Positions 1 to 8,615 of a stretch of 64,000 bases of DNA are shown in pieces. Under the pieces are notes generated by a model. That model did not search any database. It was not told where the DNA came from and saw only the letters and a list, made by a program, of their open reading frames with translations. The position numbers were made by a program, and so were the translations under genes. Every line of letters begins with the position of its first letter. The stretch's first letter is position 1. Source of the DNA: Algoriphagus limi (GTDB taxonomy: Bacteria; Bacteroidota; Bacteroidia; Cytophagales; Cyclobacteriaceae); contig NZ_JANWGH010000001.1 of assembly GCF_024919275.1 (NCBI RefSeq), positions 1,372,296 to 1,436,295 on the forward strand, read 5' to 3'.

Positions 1-825
1 TTTAGCTTTCCTTTAAATGGCCCAAAAGGACTAGAAGAAACTGCCTTTTTTATTGATTACCCAGATGCCAAATTTATTTTTCTTGACAGTAATCGAGACC
101 ACGAACTCCAAGCAGCTTGGCTTGAGGAAACCCTTCAAGCAAATAACAAACAGTGGGTTATTGTCAGCTATCACCACCCCCTCTTTTCAGCTTCAGCAGG
201 AAGAGACAATGAAGCATTAAGAAAGCTTTGGAAACCCATTTTCGACAAATATCAAGTCGATTTAGCATTACAAGGGCATGATCACAGTTATGGAAGAGGC
301 AGAGTTTCTCCCGGTGAAAATGTAATGGATGGTATGAACATGCGAGACAAAACAGGAACTGTCTATGTGGTGTCTGTGAGCGGTGGGAAAATGTATGGAA
401 TCAAGCCTGATGGTTGGGAAGAATGGGGAGCAGTAAGGGATCGAGCCGCTGAAAACACTCAGCTTTTTCAGGTTGTTAGCATTGAAGGCAACAAACTTCT
501 CTTTGAGTCCTATACAGCCATCGGAGAACTTTATGACAAATTTGAACTTACGAAAGGCGAAGATGGAGTCAATCAATTCCGTGATTATAAAGAAGAGCTT
601 CCAGCGGAATTCAGATTTTCAAATACCACTCCTTATGAAGACCAACTTCCCCAAATCGTAGAAGAAGGTTTGTTGAAGGCTTATCCGGGTTTTGAAGTTA
701 GGCAGGTTCGGTTTTTTGAAGAAAAAGGCAAAGCTAGAATTCGGGTAATTCTTCAAAAAGATGATCAAACCAAAGATCTTATATTAGATCAGGAAGGACG
801 AGTACTTTCCGAAAAAGAAAATTGA
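1..825 (+). CDS. Metallophosphoesterase, C-terminal part (5' end outside window)
   Basis: The frame is open from the first base to the TGA/TAA-type stop at 823-825, so this is the last 274 codons of a longer gene. Two calcineurin-like phosphoesterase motifs are visible: a histidine block reading SYHHPLFSAS near residue 58 and the metal-binding GHDHSYGRG near residue 91. The N-terminal DxH and GNHD motifs must lie upstream of the window. After the catalytic core there is a roughly 150-residue tail with no family that I recognise. This resembles purple-acid-phosphatase/3',5'-phosphoesterase proteins that are exported in Bacteroidota, but the signal peptide cannot be seen. Substrate is unknown. 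It ends 31 bp before the LacI regulator gene, so co-transcription is possible. Confidence 0.85.
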   Translation, partial: FSFPLNGPKGLEETAFFIDYPDAKFIFLDSNRDHELQAAWLEETLQANNKQWVIVSYHHPLFSASAGRDNEALRKLWKPIFDKYQVDLALQGHDHSYGRGRVSPGENVMDGMNMRDKTGTVYVVSVSGGKMYGIKPDGWEEWGAVRDRAAENTQLFQVVSIEGNKLLFESYTAIGELYDKFELTKGEDGVNQFRDYKEELPAEFRFSNTTPYEDQLPQIVEEGLLKAYPGFEVRQVRFFEEKGKARIRVILQKDDQTKDLILDQEGRVLSEKEN

Positions 826-856
826 AAGGCCAAATCTTGAATCATCGGGCAAACTT

Positions 857-1888
857 ATGTCAGAGAAAAGACGCATTACGCTAAAGGATATCGCACGAGA
901 ATTGGGAATCTCTGTTTCCACAGCTTCTCGAGCTTTGAACGAGTATCCTGGAATTTCAGAGGAGACCATCAAAATGGTACAGGAATTCGCCAAAAAACAC
1001 AATTACGTCCCTAATTCCATTGCGGTCAATTTCCGAAAAAACAAAACCATGACTATTGGGATGATTGTCCCGGAAGTGGTTCATTATTATTTCTCTTCTA
1101 TCATTAGTGGAGCATTACAGGCAGCTACTAAGAAAGGATATAGGCTTTTAATCAGTCAGACAGAAGAAAAAGCAGAACTGGAAATGCATGCTTGTCATGG
1201 AATGCTTGCTGGAAATGTTGATGGCCTTATCATCTCGATCTCCAATGAGACATCCGATGTCTCCCATATTCAAGAATTTTTGGACGAGGGAAAGCCTGTA
1301 ATACAGTTTGATAAATATTCTGAAAAACTCAAGACACCAAAAGTCATCACCGACGACTATCAAGGTGCATATGGGGCCGTAAAGCACTTAATCGAACAAG
1401 GATATACGAAAATCGCCCACATCAACGGTCTCGAAAATGTCCAAAATTCAGTGGACCGTTTGGCAGGATATCGGCAAGCTTTAGTCGACCATCATTTGGA
1501 AGAAAATTCGGATTGGGTGCCACATTGCCAGCAAATTACAGAGCAAGAGGGTTACCATTTTGCAAAGCAGTTGATGGAAAGCAAGAATCCCCCTGATGCT
1601 ATTTTTTGCATAACAGACTTGGTGGCTCTTGGAGTTATGAATTACCTGCGGGAAAGCAATCGGAAAGTGCCAGATGAGGTAGGTGTAATGGGATTCAGCA
1701 ACTGGAAAATTTCTGAAGTGATGCAACCTTCCCTCAGCACAGTGGAACAGCATGGATACCAAATCGGAAAACGTTCTACCGAACTACTTATTGAATCTCT
1801 TCAGAGCACTGATAAAAGCCTAATTGATCAGAAAATTGAAATACCAAGTGATTTAATAATTCGGAATTCTACGCTGCGAAAAGGGTAG
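857..1888 (+). CDS. LacI-family transcriptional regulator
   Basis: 343 residues, the normal LacI length. Residues 5-50 form the N-terminal helix-turn-helix (TLKDIARELGISVSTASRAL, then a YVPN hinge), followed by a periplasmic-binding-protein-like sugar sensor domain (residues about 62-335). The gene faces the amylosucrase-like/transporter pair across only 6 bp, so a role in controlling those sugar genes is the obvious inference. No regulator lies divergent to the transporter promoter. LacI-type half sites resembling TGCAAACG occur upstream of the transporter (see 5463-5511). Ligand unknown. Confidence 0.93.
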   Translation: MSEKRRITLKDIARELGISVSTASRALNEYPGISEETIKMVQEFAKKHNYVPNSIAVNFRKNKTMTIGMIVPEVVHYYFSSIISGALQAATKKGYRLLISQTEEKAELEMHACHGMLAGNVDGLIISISNETSDVSHIQEFLDEGKPVIQFDKYSEKLKTPKVITDDYQGAYGAVKHLIEQGYTKIAHINGLENVQNSVDRLAGYRQALVDHHLEENSDWVPHCQQITEQEGYHFAKQLMESKNPPDAIFCITDLVALGVMNYLRESNRKVPDEVGVMGFSNWKISEVMQPSLSTVEQHGYQIGKRSTELLIESLQSTDKSLIDQKIEIPSDLIIRNSTLRKG

Positions 1889-1894
1889 ACTTTT

Positions 1895-3856
1895 CTATTC
1901 CTTTACCTCAAAAATCCGAAATCCATAAGGTTCCAAAATCAGGTAATTATCATCAGAACCGACCTCAATAATCTTTTTGGACCAATGGTCATATAAGGTG
2001 TGGGGCAAAAAACCAAACTCCTTCAAAGCATACCAAGTCAAAAAAGCTGTTTCAGATGAATAATTTCCAATGACAAAAACCTTTTGCCCATCCATCTCCC
2101 GAAGAAATCCTGCGACGTGAATATTATGAGGTTGTATCCACTGAATATTATTGAAGTCCGCTATAGCAGAAAGTTTTTTCCGAATTTTTATCAGTTTTTG
2201 TGTGCCTGAAAAAACCTCATTCTCAATAGTCCCCTTCTCTTTTCGAAGTCCTGCTTTATCCCAATCAATAATGGGCCTATGCATCCAGCGATTATCATAA
2301 CTTTTGGCGGGATCCTGCAAAAATGAATAATCATTCAAATAGCCCAACTCATCTCCATAATAAAGCATTGGCAATCCTCCGGTGAACATGGAAAAAACCT
2401 GCATCAATAAAATTTTTTGAATCGAGAGCTGAATTTGATCTGGACCTTGGGCGATTAAGGCAAATTCCAATCCGCAAAGGGAAGCTAATGAACCTGAGAT
2501 TCGGGCATCACCCGTTTTAGGATTGCTGGAAAAAAGCGCCCCTTTTGCTGGACTATTCGGGAATTTCCCAGAGTAATAATCCTTCAAATAACTTCTATGT
2601 TGATACGGGTCTTTTCCAGCCTGTGCAATCATATAATCATCATACCCCAAGCCAATATCATCATGGCAACGAGTGTAAGAAATCCAGCTTGTCCCCAAAG
2701 GCTTTTGTTGGAGAATGCCTTGAGCTTGCAACATCACTCGAGTATCTCCCGTAGCCAACATATCCCATTGAAGGGCCATTTGGGTAGCATTATAGGCAAA
2801 ATCACATTCCTTCCCCGCTCTATCCTCTTTCCCAAAATATTCCATAATGGCCTCGGGGGCAACTATAGCTTCTCCCAAAATAGCCATTCCCGGAGTCGCC
2901 ATTTGCACAGCCTGTTTAATGAGTTGCAATAGCTGATGAGCTTGAGGTAAGTTTTGAGAACTTGTCCCCGTCTCTTTCCAAATAAAAGCCGGAGCATCAA
3001 TCCGAAGTAGATCAACCCCCAAATTGGCATAGAAAAATACATTATCCAGCATTTCCCGCAGTACATGCGGGTTACGATAATTCAGGTCCCATTGATAATG
3101 ATGAAAAACGGTCATCACCCACTTCTGACACTCATCACACCAAGTAAAATTCCCTGGTGAACTCTCGGGAAAAATCTCCGGCATGGCTGCTTCATACTGA
3201 TTGGGAATCCAGCGATTATCGTACATGTAGAAATAATCTTGGTATCGCTTATCTCCGGCTTTGGCCTTTTCTGCCCATTCATGTCGATGTGAAGTATGAT
3301 TGAGGACAATATCCAACATTAGATTCATCCCTTGAGCATGCATACTTTTTCGCAATGCTACCAAATCCTGCAAATTGCCAAACTTGGGATCTACTTTTCT
3401 AAAATTGGATACTGCATAGCCTCCATCACTTTCACCTGCCGGACTTTCGAAAAGTGGCATTAAGTGGAGAAAGTTTACTCCTAACTCCTCAAAATAATCC
3501 AACTTTTTATGGAGTCCATTTAGATTACTCGCAAAGCGATCCACGTAAAGACTCATGCCAGCCAGTTGATTGCTAAGAAACCAGTTTCCTTGCTTTTCTT
3601 TGGTTTTATCTCTTTTCTTAAGATCCTGCTCTCTTTCCAAATAGGCGACAATAATGGACTTTAAAAGTTCCTCAAAAACATCTTCGAATTCGGAAAAATC
3701 CCCGTAAACAGATCGATACAAGGACTCGAGATTTGCAATTCCCTGCTGAAATCTTTCATAGAAAACCCGGTGTGTTCCAGATGAGCGAATCCCAAATTCC
3801 TGAAGCAAAGCCTCCCAAGGCATAGTATCCTTTTCCATTAATCTTTCTACTATCAT
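1895..3856 (-). CDS. Amylosucrase-like GH13 glycoside hydrolase
   Basis: 653 residues, close to the length of characterised amylosucrases (about 630-650), with their extra N-terminal helical domain (residues 1-95). The GH13 motifs are present: DIVLNHTS (region I, near residue 185), a region II of form LLRIDAPAFIWKE with the nucleophile Asp near 287, the acid/base Glu in LGEAIVAP near 328, and CHDDIG with the third Asp near 400. The stretch ETGTSSQNLPQAH after region II is typical of amylosucrase/sucrose hydrolase rather than ordinary alpha-amylase. No signal peptide is evident, so it is probably cytoplasmic and would act on imported sucrose or maltodextrin. The start codon overlaps the transporter stop (TAATG), so the two are translationally coupled. 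Polymerase versus hydrolase activity cannot be decided by reading. Confidence 0.88.
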   Translation of the reverse strand: MIVERLMEKDTMPWEALLQEFGIRSSGTHRVFYERFQQGIANLESLYRSVYGDFSEFEDVFEELLKSIIVAYLEREQDLKKRDKTKEKQGNWFLSNQLAGMSLYVDRFASNLNGLHKKLDYFEELGVNFLHLMPLFESPAGESDGGYAVSNFRKVDPKFGNLQDLVALRKSMHAQGMNLMLDIVLNHTSHRHEWAEKAKAGDKRYQDYFYMYDNRWIPNQYEAAMPEIFPESSPGNFTWCDECQKWVMTVFHHYQWDLNYRNPHVLREMLDNVFFYANLGVDLLRIDAPAFIWKETGTSSQNLPQAHQLLQLIKQAVQMATPGMAILGEAIVAPEAIMEYFGKEDRAGKECDFAYNATQMALQWDMLATGDTRVMLQAQGILQQKPLGTSWISYTRCHDDIGLGYDDYMIAQAGKDPYQHRSYLKDYYSGKFPNSPAKGALFSSNPKTGDARISGSLASLCGLEFALIAQGPDQIQLSIQKILLMQVFSMFTGGLPMLYYGDELGYLNDYSFLQDPAKSYDNRWMHRPIIDWDKAGLRKEKGTIENEVFSGTQKLIKIRKKLSAIADFNNIQWIQPHNIHVAGFLREMDGQKVFVIGNYSSETAFLTWYALKEFGFLPHTLYDHWSKKIIEVGSDDNYLILEPYGFRIFEVKE

Positions 3857-5337
3857 TAATGACCTCCACCAGCTATAGGCTGATCAATCGTTACGTTTTT
3901 ATTTTCCTTAATATTCAGAGTGGCCAAAGCAGCAATAATCAATAAAACACCGCCAAATATGATGGCTAACCCAGGGTCATTACCCAAGAAGGTTTTGGAG
4001 ATAACTCCAAATGTCAGCGTCTGAAGAATCATTGGAATTACAATCATCATATTGATAATTCCCATGTATACACCATAGCGCTCTTTTGGAATTTCATTGA
4101 CCACCAAGAGATAGGGCACTCCCATCATACTAGCCCAGGCGATCCCAAACCCAGCCATAGGAATAAATAGAGCATATTTATTCGTGAGCTGAGGAAAAAT
4201 CATCAAACCCACTCCTGCCATAAGCAAACAGATGAAATGAACTTTTTTGGGACCGAATTTTCTGGCCATGCTAGCCAAAAAGAATGCGGAAAGAAAGGTC
4301 ACCACATTATACCAACCATTGACCAATCCAGTCCACCCAACGGCCTCTTCATAAAGCTTTGGGTCACCAGTTGGTGTGGTGTTCCAGACAGACTGAGCGA
4401 TACTTTTCGCTGCATTTTGCCAATAGCAAAACAAGGCATACCATTGAAAAAGATATATCAAGGCAAGCTTCCACATCACTCCCGGCATCACCATGATGGA
4501 CTCAATAATCTCTACGTTTTGCGCAAAAAGTACTCGAGTTTTGGGATTAGTTTTGGTTTTTTCTAAAACCCGCTTAATCAAGCCTTTTGAGAAAATGGCA
4601 GGAATTAAAAGTGCAAAAAACACCAAATAGGCGACCAGAGTAGTGAGAATAGACAAGAAGAACTGGATGGCAGGATGAGGCATTCCTTCATTCCGTTTTT
4701 TCAAGGCCGCCAACTCTTCAGGACTAGGTGGGATTTCAGGAGTTTTGGAAATACTCCACATCACCGAGCCTATGGAACAAACCGTCCCTAAGAAAAACGA
4801 AGCATAAACCCAATAGGGAAGCGAACCCCAAGTTCCAGTGATATACTTTTGGAAAATGAAAAGCGAAACATTGGCTAGAGTAATACCCAGTCCCGTGAAA
4901 AAGCTTTGTGTCAAAAAGCCGGTACTATATTGCTCATCTGGCAGTTTATCTGCAATCAAGGCCCGATAAGGTTCCATAGCCGTATTGTTTGCGGCGTCTA
5001 AAACCCAGAGCAAACCTGCTGCCATCCAAAGCGAACTACTGAATGGATAGAAAAATAGCGTAATACTACAAAACAACGCTCCAATGAAGAAAAATGGCTT
5101 TCTTCTTCCATACTTAGGACTCCAAGTATTATCACTCAAAGCACCAATGATTGGCTGAATCAAAAGTCCTGTCATGGGACCTGCCAAATTCAAAATGGGA
5201 ATTTCGTCAGGAGCTGCTCCCAGCATATCGTAAATAGGATTTACAGCACTTTGCTGAAGTCCAAAACTGTACTGAATGCCAAAAAAACCGACATTCATAT
5301 TGATAATTTGGGAAAAGGAAAGCTGCGGTTTTTTCAT
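3856..5337 (-). CDS. MFS sugar transporter, SLC45/GPH-like
   Basis: 493 residues with about 12 hydrophobic segments. The N-terminal region (FGIQYSFGLQQSAVNPIYDM, near residue 18) and the loop GALSDNTWSPKYGRRKPFF (near residue 66) match the sucrose/maltose transporter group of the major facilitator superfamily, where the RRKP loop is diagnostic. It sits directly upstream of an amylosucrase-like enzyme, which supports sucrose or maltose uptake in the inner membrane. A long cytoplasmic loop between the halves is rich in charged residues. Likely under control of the nearby LacI regulator. Confidence 0.9.
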   Translation of the reverse strand: MKKPQLSFSQIINMNVGFFGIQYSFGLQQSAVNPIYDMLGAAPDEIPILNLAGPMTGLLIQPIIGALSDNTWSPKYGRRKPFFFIGALFCSITLFFYPFSSSLWMAAGLLWVLDAANNTAMEPYRALIADKLPDEQYSTGFLTQSFFTGLGITLANVSLFIFQKYITGTWGSLPYWVYASFFLGTVCSIGSVMWSISKTPEIPPSPEELAALKKRNEGMPHPAIQFFLSILTTLVAYLVFFALLIPAIFSKGLIKRVLEKTKTNPKTRVLFAQNVEIIESIMVMPGVMWKLALIYLFQWYALFCYWQNAAKSIAQSVWNTTPTGDPKLYEEAVGWTGLVNGWYNVVTFLSAFFLASMARKFGPKKVHFICLLMAGVGLMIFPQLTNKYALFIPMAGFGIAWASMMGVPYLLVVNEIPKERYGVYMGIINMMIVIPMILQTLTFGVISKTFLGNDPGLAIIFGGVLLIIAALATLNIKENKNVTIDQPIAGGGH

Positions 5338-5410
5338 GAAAACCTGGGTTAGTTTGGGTTAGAAAAGGGTCAAAAGAATTTTGTCAGCATTAAAGCCATG
5401 TTGAACATAC

Positions 5411-5442
5411 CAAATTTTAATTGGAGAAAAACTATGTTCAAA
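5411..5442 (-). promoter_or_regulatory. Possible promoter of the sugar transporter operon
   Basis: On the minus strand there is TTTG (5442-5439), a 19 bp spacer, and TAAAATTTG (5419-5411). This approximates the Bacteroidota primary-sigma consensus (TTTG, 19-21 bp, TAnnTTTG) with one extra base in the -7 element. It lies about 70 bp upstream of the transporter ATG. Confidence 0.4.
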
Positions 5443-5462
5443 AAGAATTGAATGAAAAAATT

Positions 5463-5511
5463 AATGCAAACGATTGATAATTTTGACTTGGCTAAAAATT
5501 CAATCGATTAC
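5463..5511. promoter_or_regulatory. Candidate LacI-family operator half sites
   Basis: Two elements sharing CGATT are seen upstream of the transporter promoter: AATGCAAACGATTGATAAT (5463-5481) and TCAATCGATTACA (5500-5512). The first carries the TGCAAACG half site common for LacI/PurR-type regulators and the second is a palindrome around ATCGAT. Assignment to the LacI gene at 857 is inference. Confidence 0.3.
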
Positions 5512-5515
5512 AAAA

Positions 5516-5539
5516 AATCCCGCCAACTCTGGCGGGATT
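5516..5539 (-). terminator. Rho-independent terminator of the moaD-moeB-moaE-decarboxylase operon
   Basis: A perfect 10 bp stem (AATCCCGCCA / TGGCGGGATT) with an ACTC loop. Read on the minus strand it is followed by a run of six T, and it begins 16 bp after the decarboxylase stop codon. Confidence 0.85.
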
Positions 5540-5554
5540 AAAATCGGATGGTAA

Positions 5555-6814
5555 TTACTTGATTGGAACTTTCTTATAAGAAGATAGATCGTTTATAAAG
5601 TCCTTTAAATGCTCAATCTCCACATGATCCATCAATACGATTTTATACCATTTATTTCCTTCATCATGAGTCTGAGGGACCAAATTGTATTTATGGGCAA
5701 TTTCTTCTGGTACTGCAAAGGAGCGGATAGTAACAATATTCATTTCAGGTTCTCGGAAATATGGAACCTCCAACATATCCAGTTGCTTACACAACCAATT
5801 GGTTCGCATCTTTAATACTGAAATTTTCTCATACCATTTATGCGGCCCATAAGTGGTCAAAATGGTCCAAACAGCCACTGCATTTGCCCCCGACCGACTT
5901 CCGCATAGCGTCAGATCCATTCCCTCCACGTACTGAGCTTCTGTGGTCAAAACATTTTCTATCAACCCCTTTCGACACACAAAAATCCCTGTCCCGTAAG
6001 GTGCCTGAAGCATTTTGTGAGCATCAATGGTAATGGAAGAAATTTTCGGGTTGGTGAAATTAATTGTGTTTTCCCCTTCAGAAAACGGAAAGACAAAACC
6101 ACCATAAGCTCCATCTATATGCAAGCGATAAGGCACTTCAAATTCCTCTAGCACTTCAGTCATCGGTACAGGATCATCCACGGATCCAAACATGGTTGTA
6201 CCCATATTGGCAATGACGATAAAATATTTCTTGCCTTCTTCCAGAGCAGATTTCACCGTATTTCTAAAATCCTCTCTACTAATATCCCGAGTGACTTCGT
6301 CAACCGGAACCTTCTTCCATTCCAACATCAATAAATTAGCTCCCTTTGGAATGGAATAGTGCGTATCATCGGAAGCAAGGATAGCTATCTCGTTCAATTC
6401 AGCACCATAGGTTTTCATGAATTCATTTCGATAAACCCACATTGCCTGAACATTGGCTTCAGTACCTCCCGGAGAAATGTATCCATCATATTCGCCTTCT
6501 TTTGCCTTGAAGAGGTCTACTGCAATCATATCCAATACTTCACGCTCGATTTCCTGAGTTCCTTTAAAGGAATATTCAGAAGTACCATAGGTGTGGCAAC
6601 CGATATGATTTGGGTTGGCGATATAAGTATTCAAAACCGGCATCTCCCGGAGAAAAAGCGATTCATTAGTAAATACTTTCTCATCTAGTCTAGATGCAGG
6701 ATAGCCGAGGTTTGCATCTTTACTGAAGTCCACATTTTCCTTTAAGGCACGTTGGACCCGATTAAGCCGCTCCTCAGGAGTCAGCTTTTTCCAAAATTTC
6801 ATATCAATTTGCAT
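5555..6814 (-). CDS. PLP-dependent group II decarboxylase
   Basis: 419 residues. The pyridoxal-phosphate lysine is in ITIDAHKMLQAPYGTG (near residue 270), preceded by the cofactor Asp in RLHIDGAYGGF (near 232) and the Gly-rich SPGGTEANVQA (near 112). This is the group II decarboxylase fold shared by glutamate, histidine, tyrosine and aspartate decarboxylases. The compact size and lack of long termini resemble the archaeal MfnA type. Substrate cannot be read from the sequence. It starts 12 bp after moaE, so it is probably the last gene of the molybdopterin operon, which is an unusual partner. An internal ATG 12 bp downstream (6802) is an alternative start. Confidence 0.85.
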   Translation of the reverse strand: MQIDMKFWKKLTPEERLNRVQRALKENVDFSKDANLGYPASRLDEKVFTNESLFLREMPVLNTYIANPNHIGCHTYGTSEYSFKGTQEIEREVLDMIAVDLFKAKEGEYDGYISPGGTEANVQAMWVYRNEFMKTYGAELNEIAILASDDTHYSIPKGANLLMLEWKKVPVDEVTRDISREDFRNTVKSALEEGKKYFIVIANMGTTMFGSVDDPVPMTEVLEEFEVPYRLHIDGAYGGFVFPFSEGENTINFTNPKISSITIDAHKMLQAPYGTGIFVCRKGLIENVLTTEAQYVEGMDLTLCGSRSGANAVAVWTILTTYGPHKWYEKISVLKMRTNWLCKQLDMLEVPYFREPEMNIVTIRSFAVPEEIAHKYNLVPQTHDEGNKWYKIVLMDHVEIEHLKDFINDLSSYKKVPIK

Positions 6815-6826
6815 CAGTATCTGGGT

Positions 6827-7279
6827 TTATTGATTCACTTTCCAAACATGCTCATCCGTATCGAGCAATTCCTTTCCCCAAACGGGCAGTTCTGCTTTGA
6901 TTCGCTCCACTAATTCATCACAGGCATCCATTGCTGCTCTTCTATGCTTGGATGAGGTAAAGACAAAAAGACAAAGCTGGCCTACTTCTACCCTTCCCAA
7001 ACTGTGATATATATGCATACAGGTTAGCGGGTATTTCGCAAAGATATCTTCCCGGATTTCAAAGGCTTTTTGAAGAGCCATCTCCTCATAAGCTGTGTAC
7101 TCGATCGCTACTACCGTTCCATTCTCCTTTTGGTCTTTTCTGACCTGTCCTAAAAAAATCGAATGTCCGCCGATGTCAGTTTTGCTTTGATGATTGGCAA
7201 CAGATTGTGCTATTTTTTCAGGACTAATCGGTCCTTGGACAAAAATATTTTTAGGAGTTCGTTGTTTTTCCATGTTCAT
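6827..7279 (-). CDS. moaE: Molybdopterin synthase catalytic subunit MoaE
   Basis: 150 residues, the usual MoaE length. With MoaD thiocarboxylate it converts cyclic pyranopterin monophosphate to molybdopterin. Visible family features are FLGQVRKDQKENGTV near residue 43, HSLGRVEVGQ near 92, SSKHRRAAMDACDELVERIK near 110 and the C-terminal KAELPVWGKE, which supplies the conserved active-site lysines. The start overlaps the end of moeB by 23-29 bp depending on which of two ATGs (7279 or 7273) is used, indicating translational coupling. Confidence 0.94.
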   Translation of the reverse strand: MNMEKQRTPKNIFVQGPISPEKIAQSVANHQSKTDIGGHSIFLGQVRKDQKENGTVVAIEYTAYEEMALQKAFEIREDIFAKYPLTCMHIYHSLGRVEVGQLCLFVFTSSKHRRAAMDACDELVERIKAELPVWGKELLDTDEHVWKVNQ

Positions 7280-8351
7280 CTATCTTTGTAATTGCTTGAA
7301 TTCCCCCACGGATTGAAAATACCGATTTTTGAGGAAAATCTTTTTGCCAAAGGCGAACGGCCTTAAGACTTCGAACACCACTTTGACAAAAGAAATAAAT
7401 CAAATTCTTTTCGTTAATGAGATCACAATTTTCTTCCAATTTGGAAAAAGGGATTAAGACTGGATTCCATTGATCAAGTTTGGGTAATTCTTCGGGTTCC
7501 CGTAAATCCACCAAAACAGCTTCGGAAGAAATTTGGGAAGGTATATCATTCCAAGATACTTCAGGAAGACCACCACACACCAATTCATAATCAGTTCTTG
7601 AAAGCTCTTCCAGGCTTTTTGGAATCATCTGTTTCACTTTCAGATTTGGTCTTATCTGAACTTCATAAAAGCTCGCTGTCTTTGCCTGATAAAAAAGCAC
7701 TCGGTTCTTTAATGGACTACCAAATCCTGTCAAAACCTTTACAGCTTCCATAGCCATTAAATTCCCAATGATTCCAGGCAGCACACCGATCACACCTGTT
7801 TCTGAGCAATTGGGAACTTCATCCGCTTGAGGGGGATTAGGGAAAATATCCCGGTAGTTACAGGAATCTTCTCCCAAATTGAAAACAGAAACCTGTCCTT
7901 CATGCTGAAAAATTGCTCCAAAAACCAAGGGTTTATTTAGCAATACACAGGCATCATTGATCAAATATCGAGTGGGAAAATTATCTGATCCATCGATCAC
8001 CAAATCATAGTGTTGAATTAAATCAACCACATTCTCAGAGGTAATAAAAGTGACTGTTTCTGAAATTGAGCAGTCCGGATATTGAGAACGCAAAAAATTG
8101 GCAGTTACTTCAGCTTTGTTTTTCCCTACATCATTTACACCGTATAAAACCTGCCGGTTGAGATTTGAAATAGCCACTTGATCACCATCGACTATTCCAA
8201 TTTTCCCCACTCCCATAGCGGCCAAATAAAGTAAAATAGGCGAACCTAATCCTCCAGCACCCACGACTAAAACCGAGGAATTTCGAAGTTTTTCCTGTCC
8301 CTCTACCCCGAATTCGGGAACCAGTCGCTGTCTTTCAAATCGATCAGACAT
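7251..8351 (-). CDS. moeB: MoeB/ThiF-type adenylyltransferase fused to a rhodanese domain
   Basis: 366 residues. Residues 1-240 are an E1-like domain with GAGGLGSPIL nucleotide-binding loop (near 32), the R-finger region NLNRQVLYG (near 64) and the catalytic-cysteine-type motif PNCSETG (near 184). Residues about 265-360 are a rhodanese domain with active-site loop CQSGVRS. It adenylates the C-terminal Gly of MoaD, and the rhodanese part can deliver sulfur, as in eukaryotic MOCS3. The zinc CxxC pairs of E. coli MoeB are not intact: CYRC is replaced by CNYRD, and only one Cys (VCGG) is seen at the second pair. The gene starts 1 bp inside moaD's stop codon. Confidence 0.92.
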   Translation of the reverse strand: MSDRFERQRLVPEFGVEGQEKLRNSSVLVVGAGGLGSPILLYLAAMGVGKIGIVDGDQVAISNLNRQVLYGVNDVGKNKAEVTANFLRSQYPDCSISETVTFITSENVVDLIQHYDLVIDGSDNFPTRYLINDACVLLNKPLVFGAIFQHEGQVSVFNLGEDSCNYRDIFPNPPQADEVPNCSETGVIGVLPGIIGNLMAMEAVKVLTGFGSPLKNRVLFYQAKTASFYEVQIRPNLKVKQMIPKSLEELSRTDYELVCGGLPEVSWNDIPSQISSEAVLVDLREPEELPKLDQWNPVLIPFSKLEENCDLINEKNLIYFFCQSGVRSLKAVRLWQKDFPQKSVFSIRGGIQAITKIDEHGKTTNS

Positions 8352-8590
8352 TAGCCTCCTGAGAATGGTGGTAATAGAGCAACTTCAGCTCCTTCCGGAA
8401 TTTTTTCATCCCCCTGAGCAAGTTGCTGATTGACGGCAATAGAAAATTTCATGGATTGTAGCTTAGGAAATTGAGAGTACAAAAACTCCTTTAATCGCTC
8501 TGTAGAATCCAACTGATCCAAGACCAATTCAGACTGCCCAATTTCTTCGGCAATCATTCCAAATGTCCTAATCCGAATTTTTTGATCCAT
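8351..8590 (-). CDS. moaD: Molybdopterin synthase sulfur-carrier subunit MoaD
   Basis: 79 residues, ubiquitin-like, ending in the diagnostic PPFSGG. The terminal Gly-Gly is adenylated by MoeB and then thiocarboxylated to donate sulfur in molybdopterin synthesis. It is the first gene of the moaD-moeB-moaE-decarboxylase operon. Its ATG is directly preceded by a perfect 9 bp inverted repeat (8591-8615), leaving no room for a conventional ribosome-binding site. Confidence 0.94.
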   Translation of the reverse strand: MDQKIRIRTFGMIAEEIGQSELVLDQLDSTERLKEFLYSQFPKLQSMKFSIAVNQQLAQGDEKIPEGAEVALLPPFSGG

Positions 8591-8615
8591 CTGCTAAAGT
8601 TACGGCCTTTAGCAG
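8591..8615 (-). promoter_or_regulatory. Inverted repeat abutting the moaD start codon
   Basis: CTGCTAAAG (8591-8599), 7-base loop TTACGGC, CTTTAGCAG (8607-8615): a perfect 9 bp stem that ends at the base before the moaD ATG. In RNA it would form a hairpin in the extreme 5' leader. As DNA it could be an operator. Confidence 0.6.
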
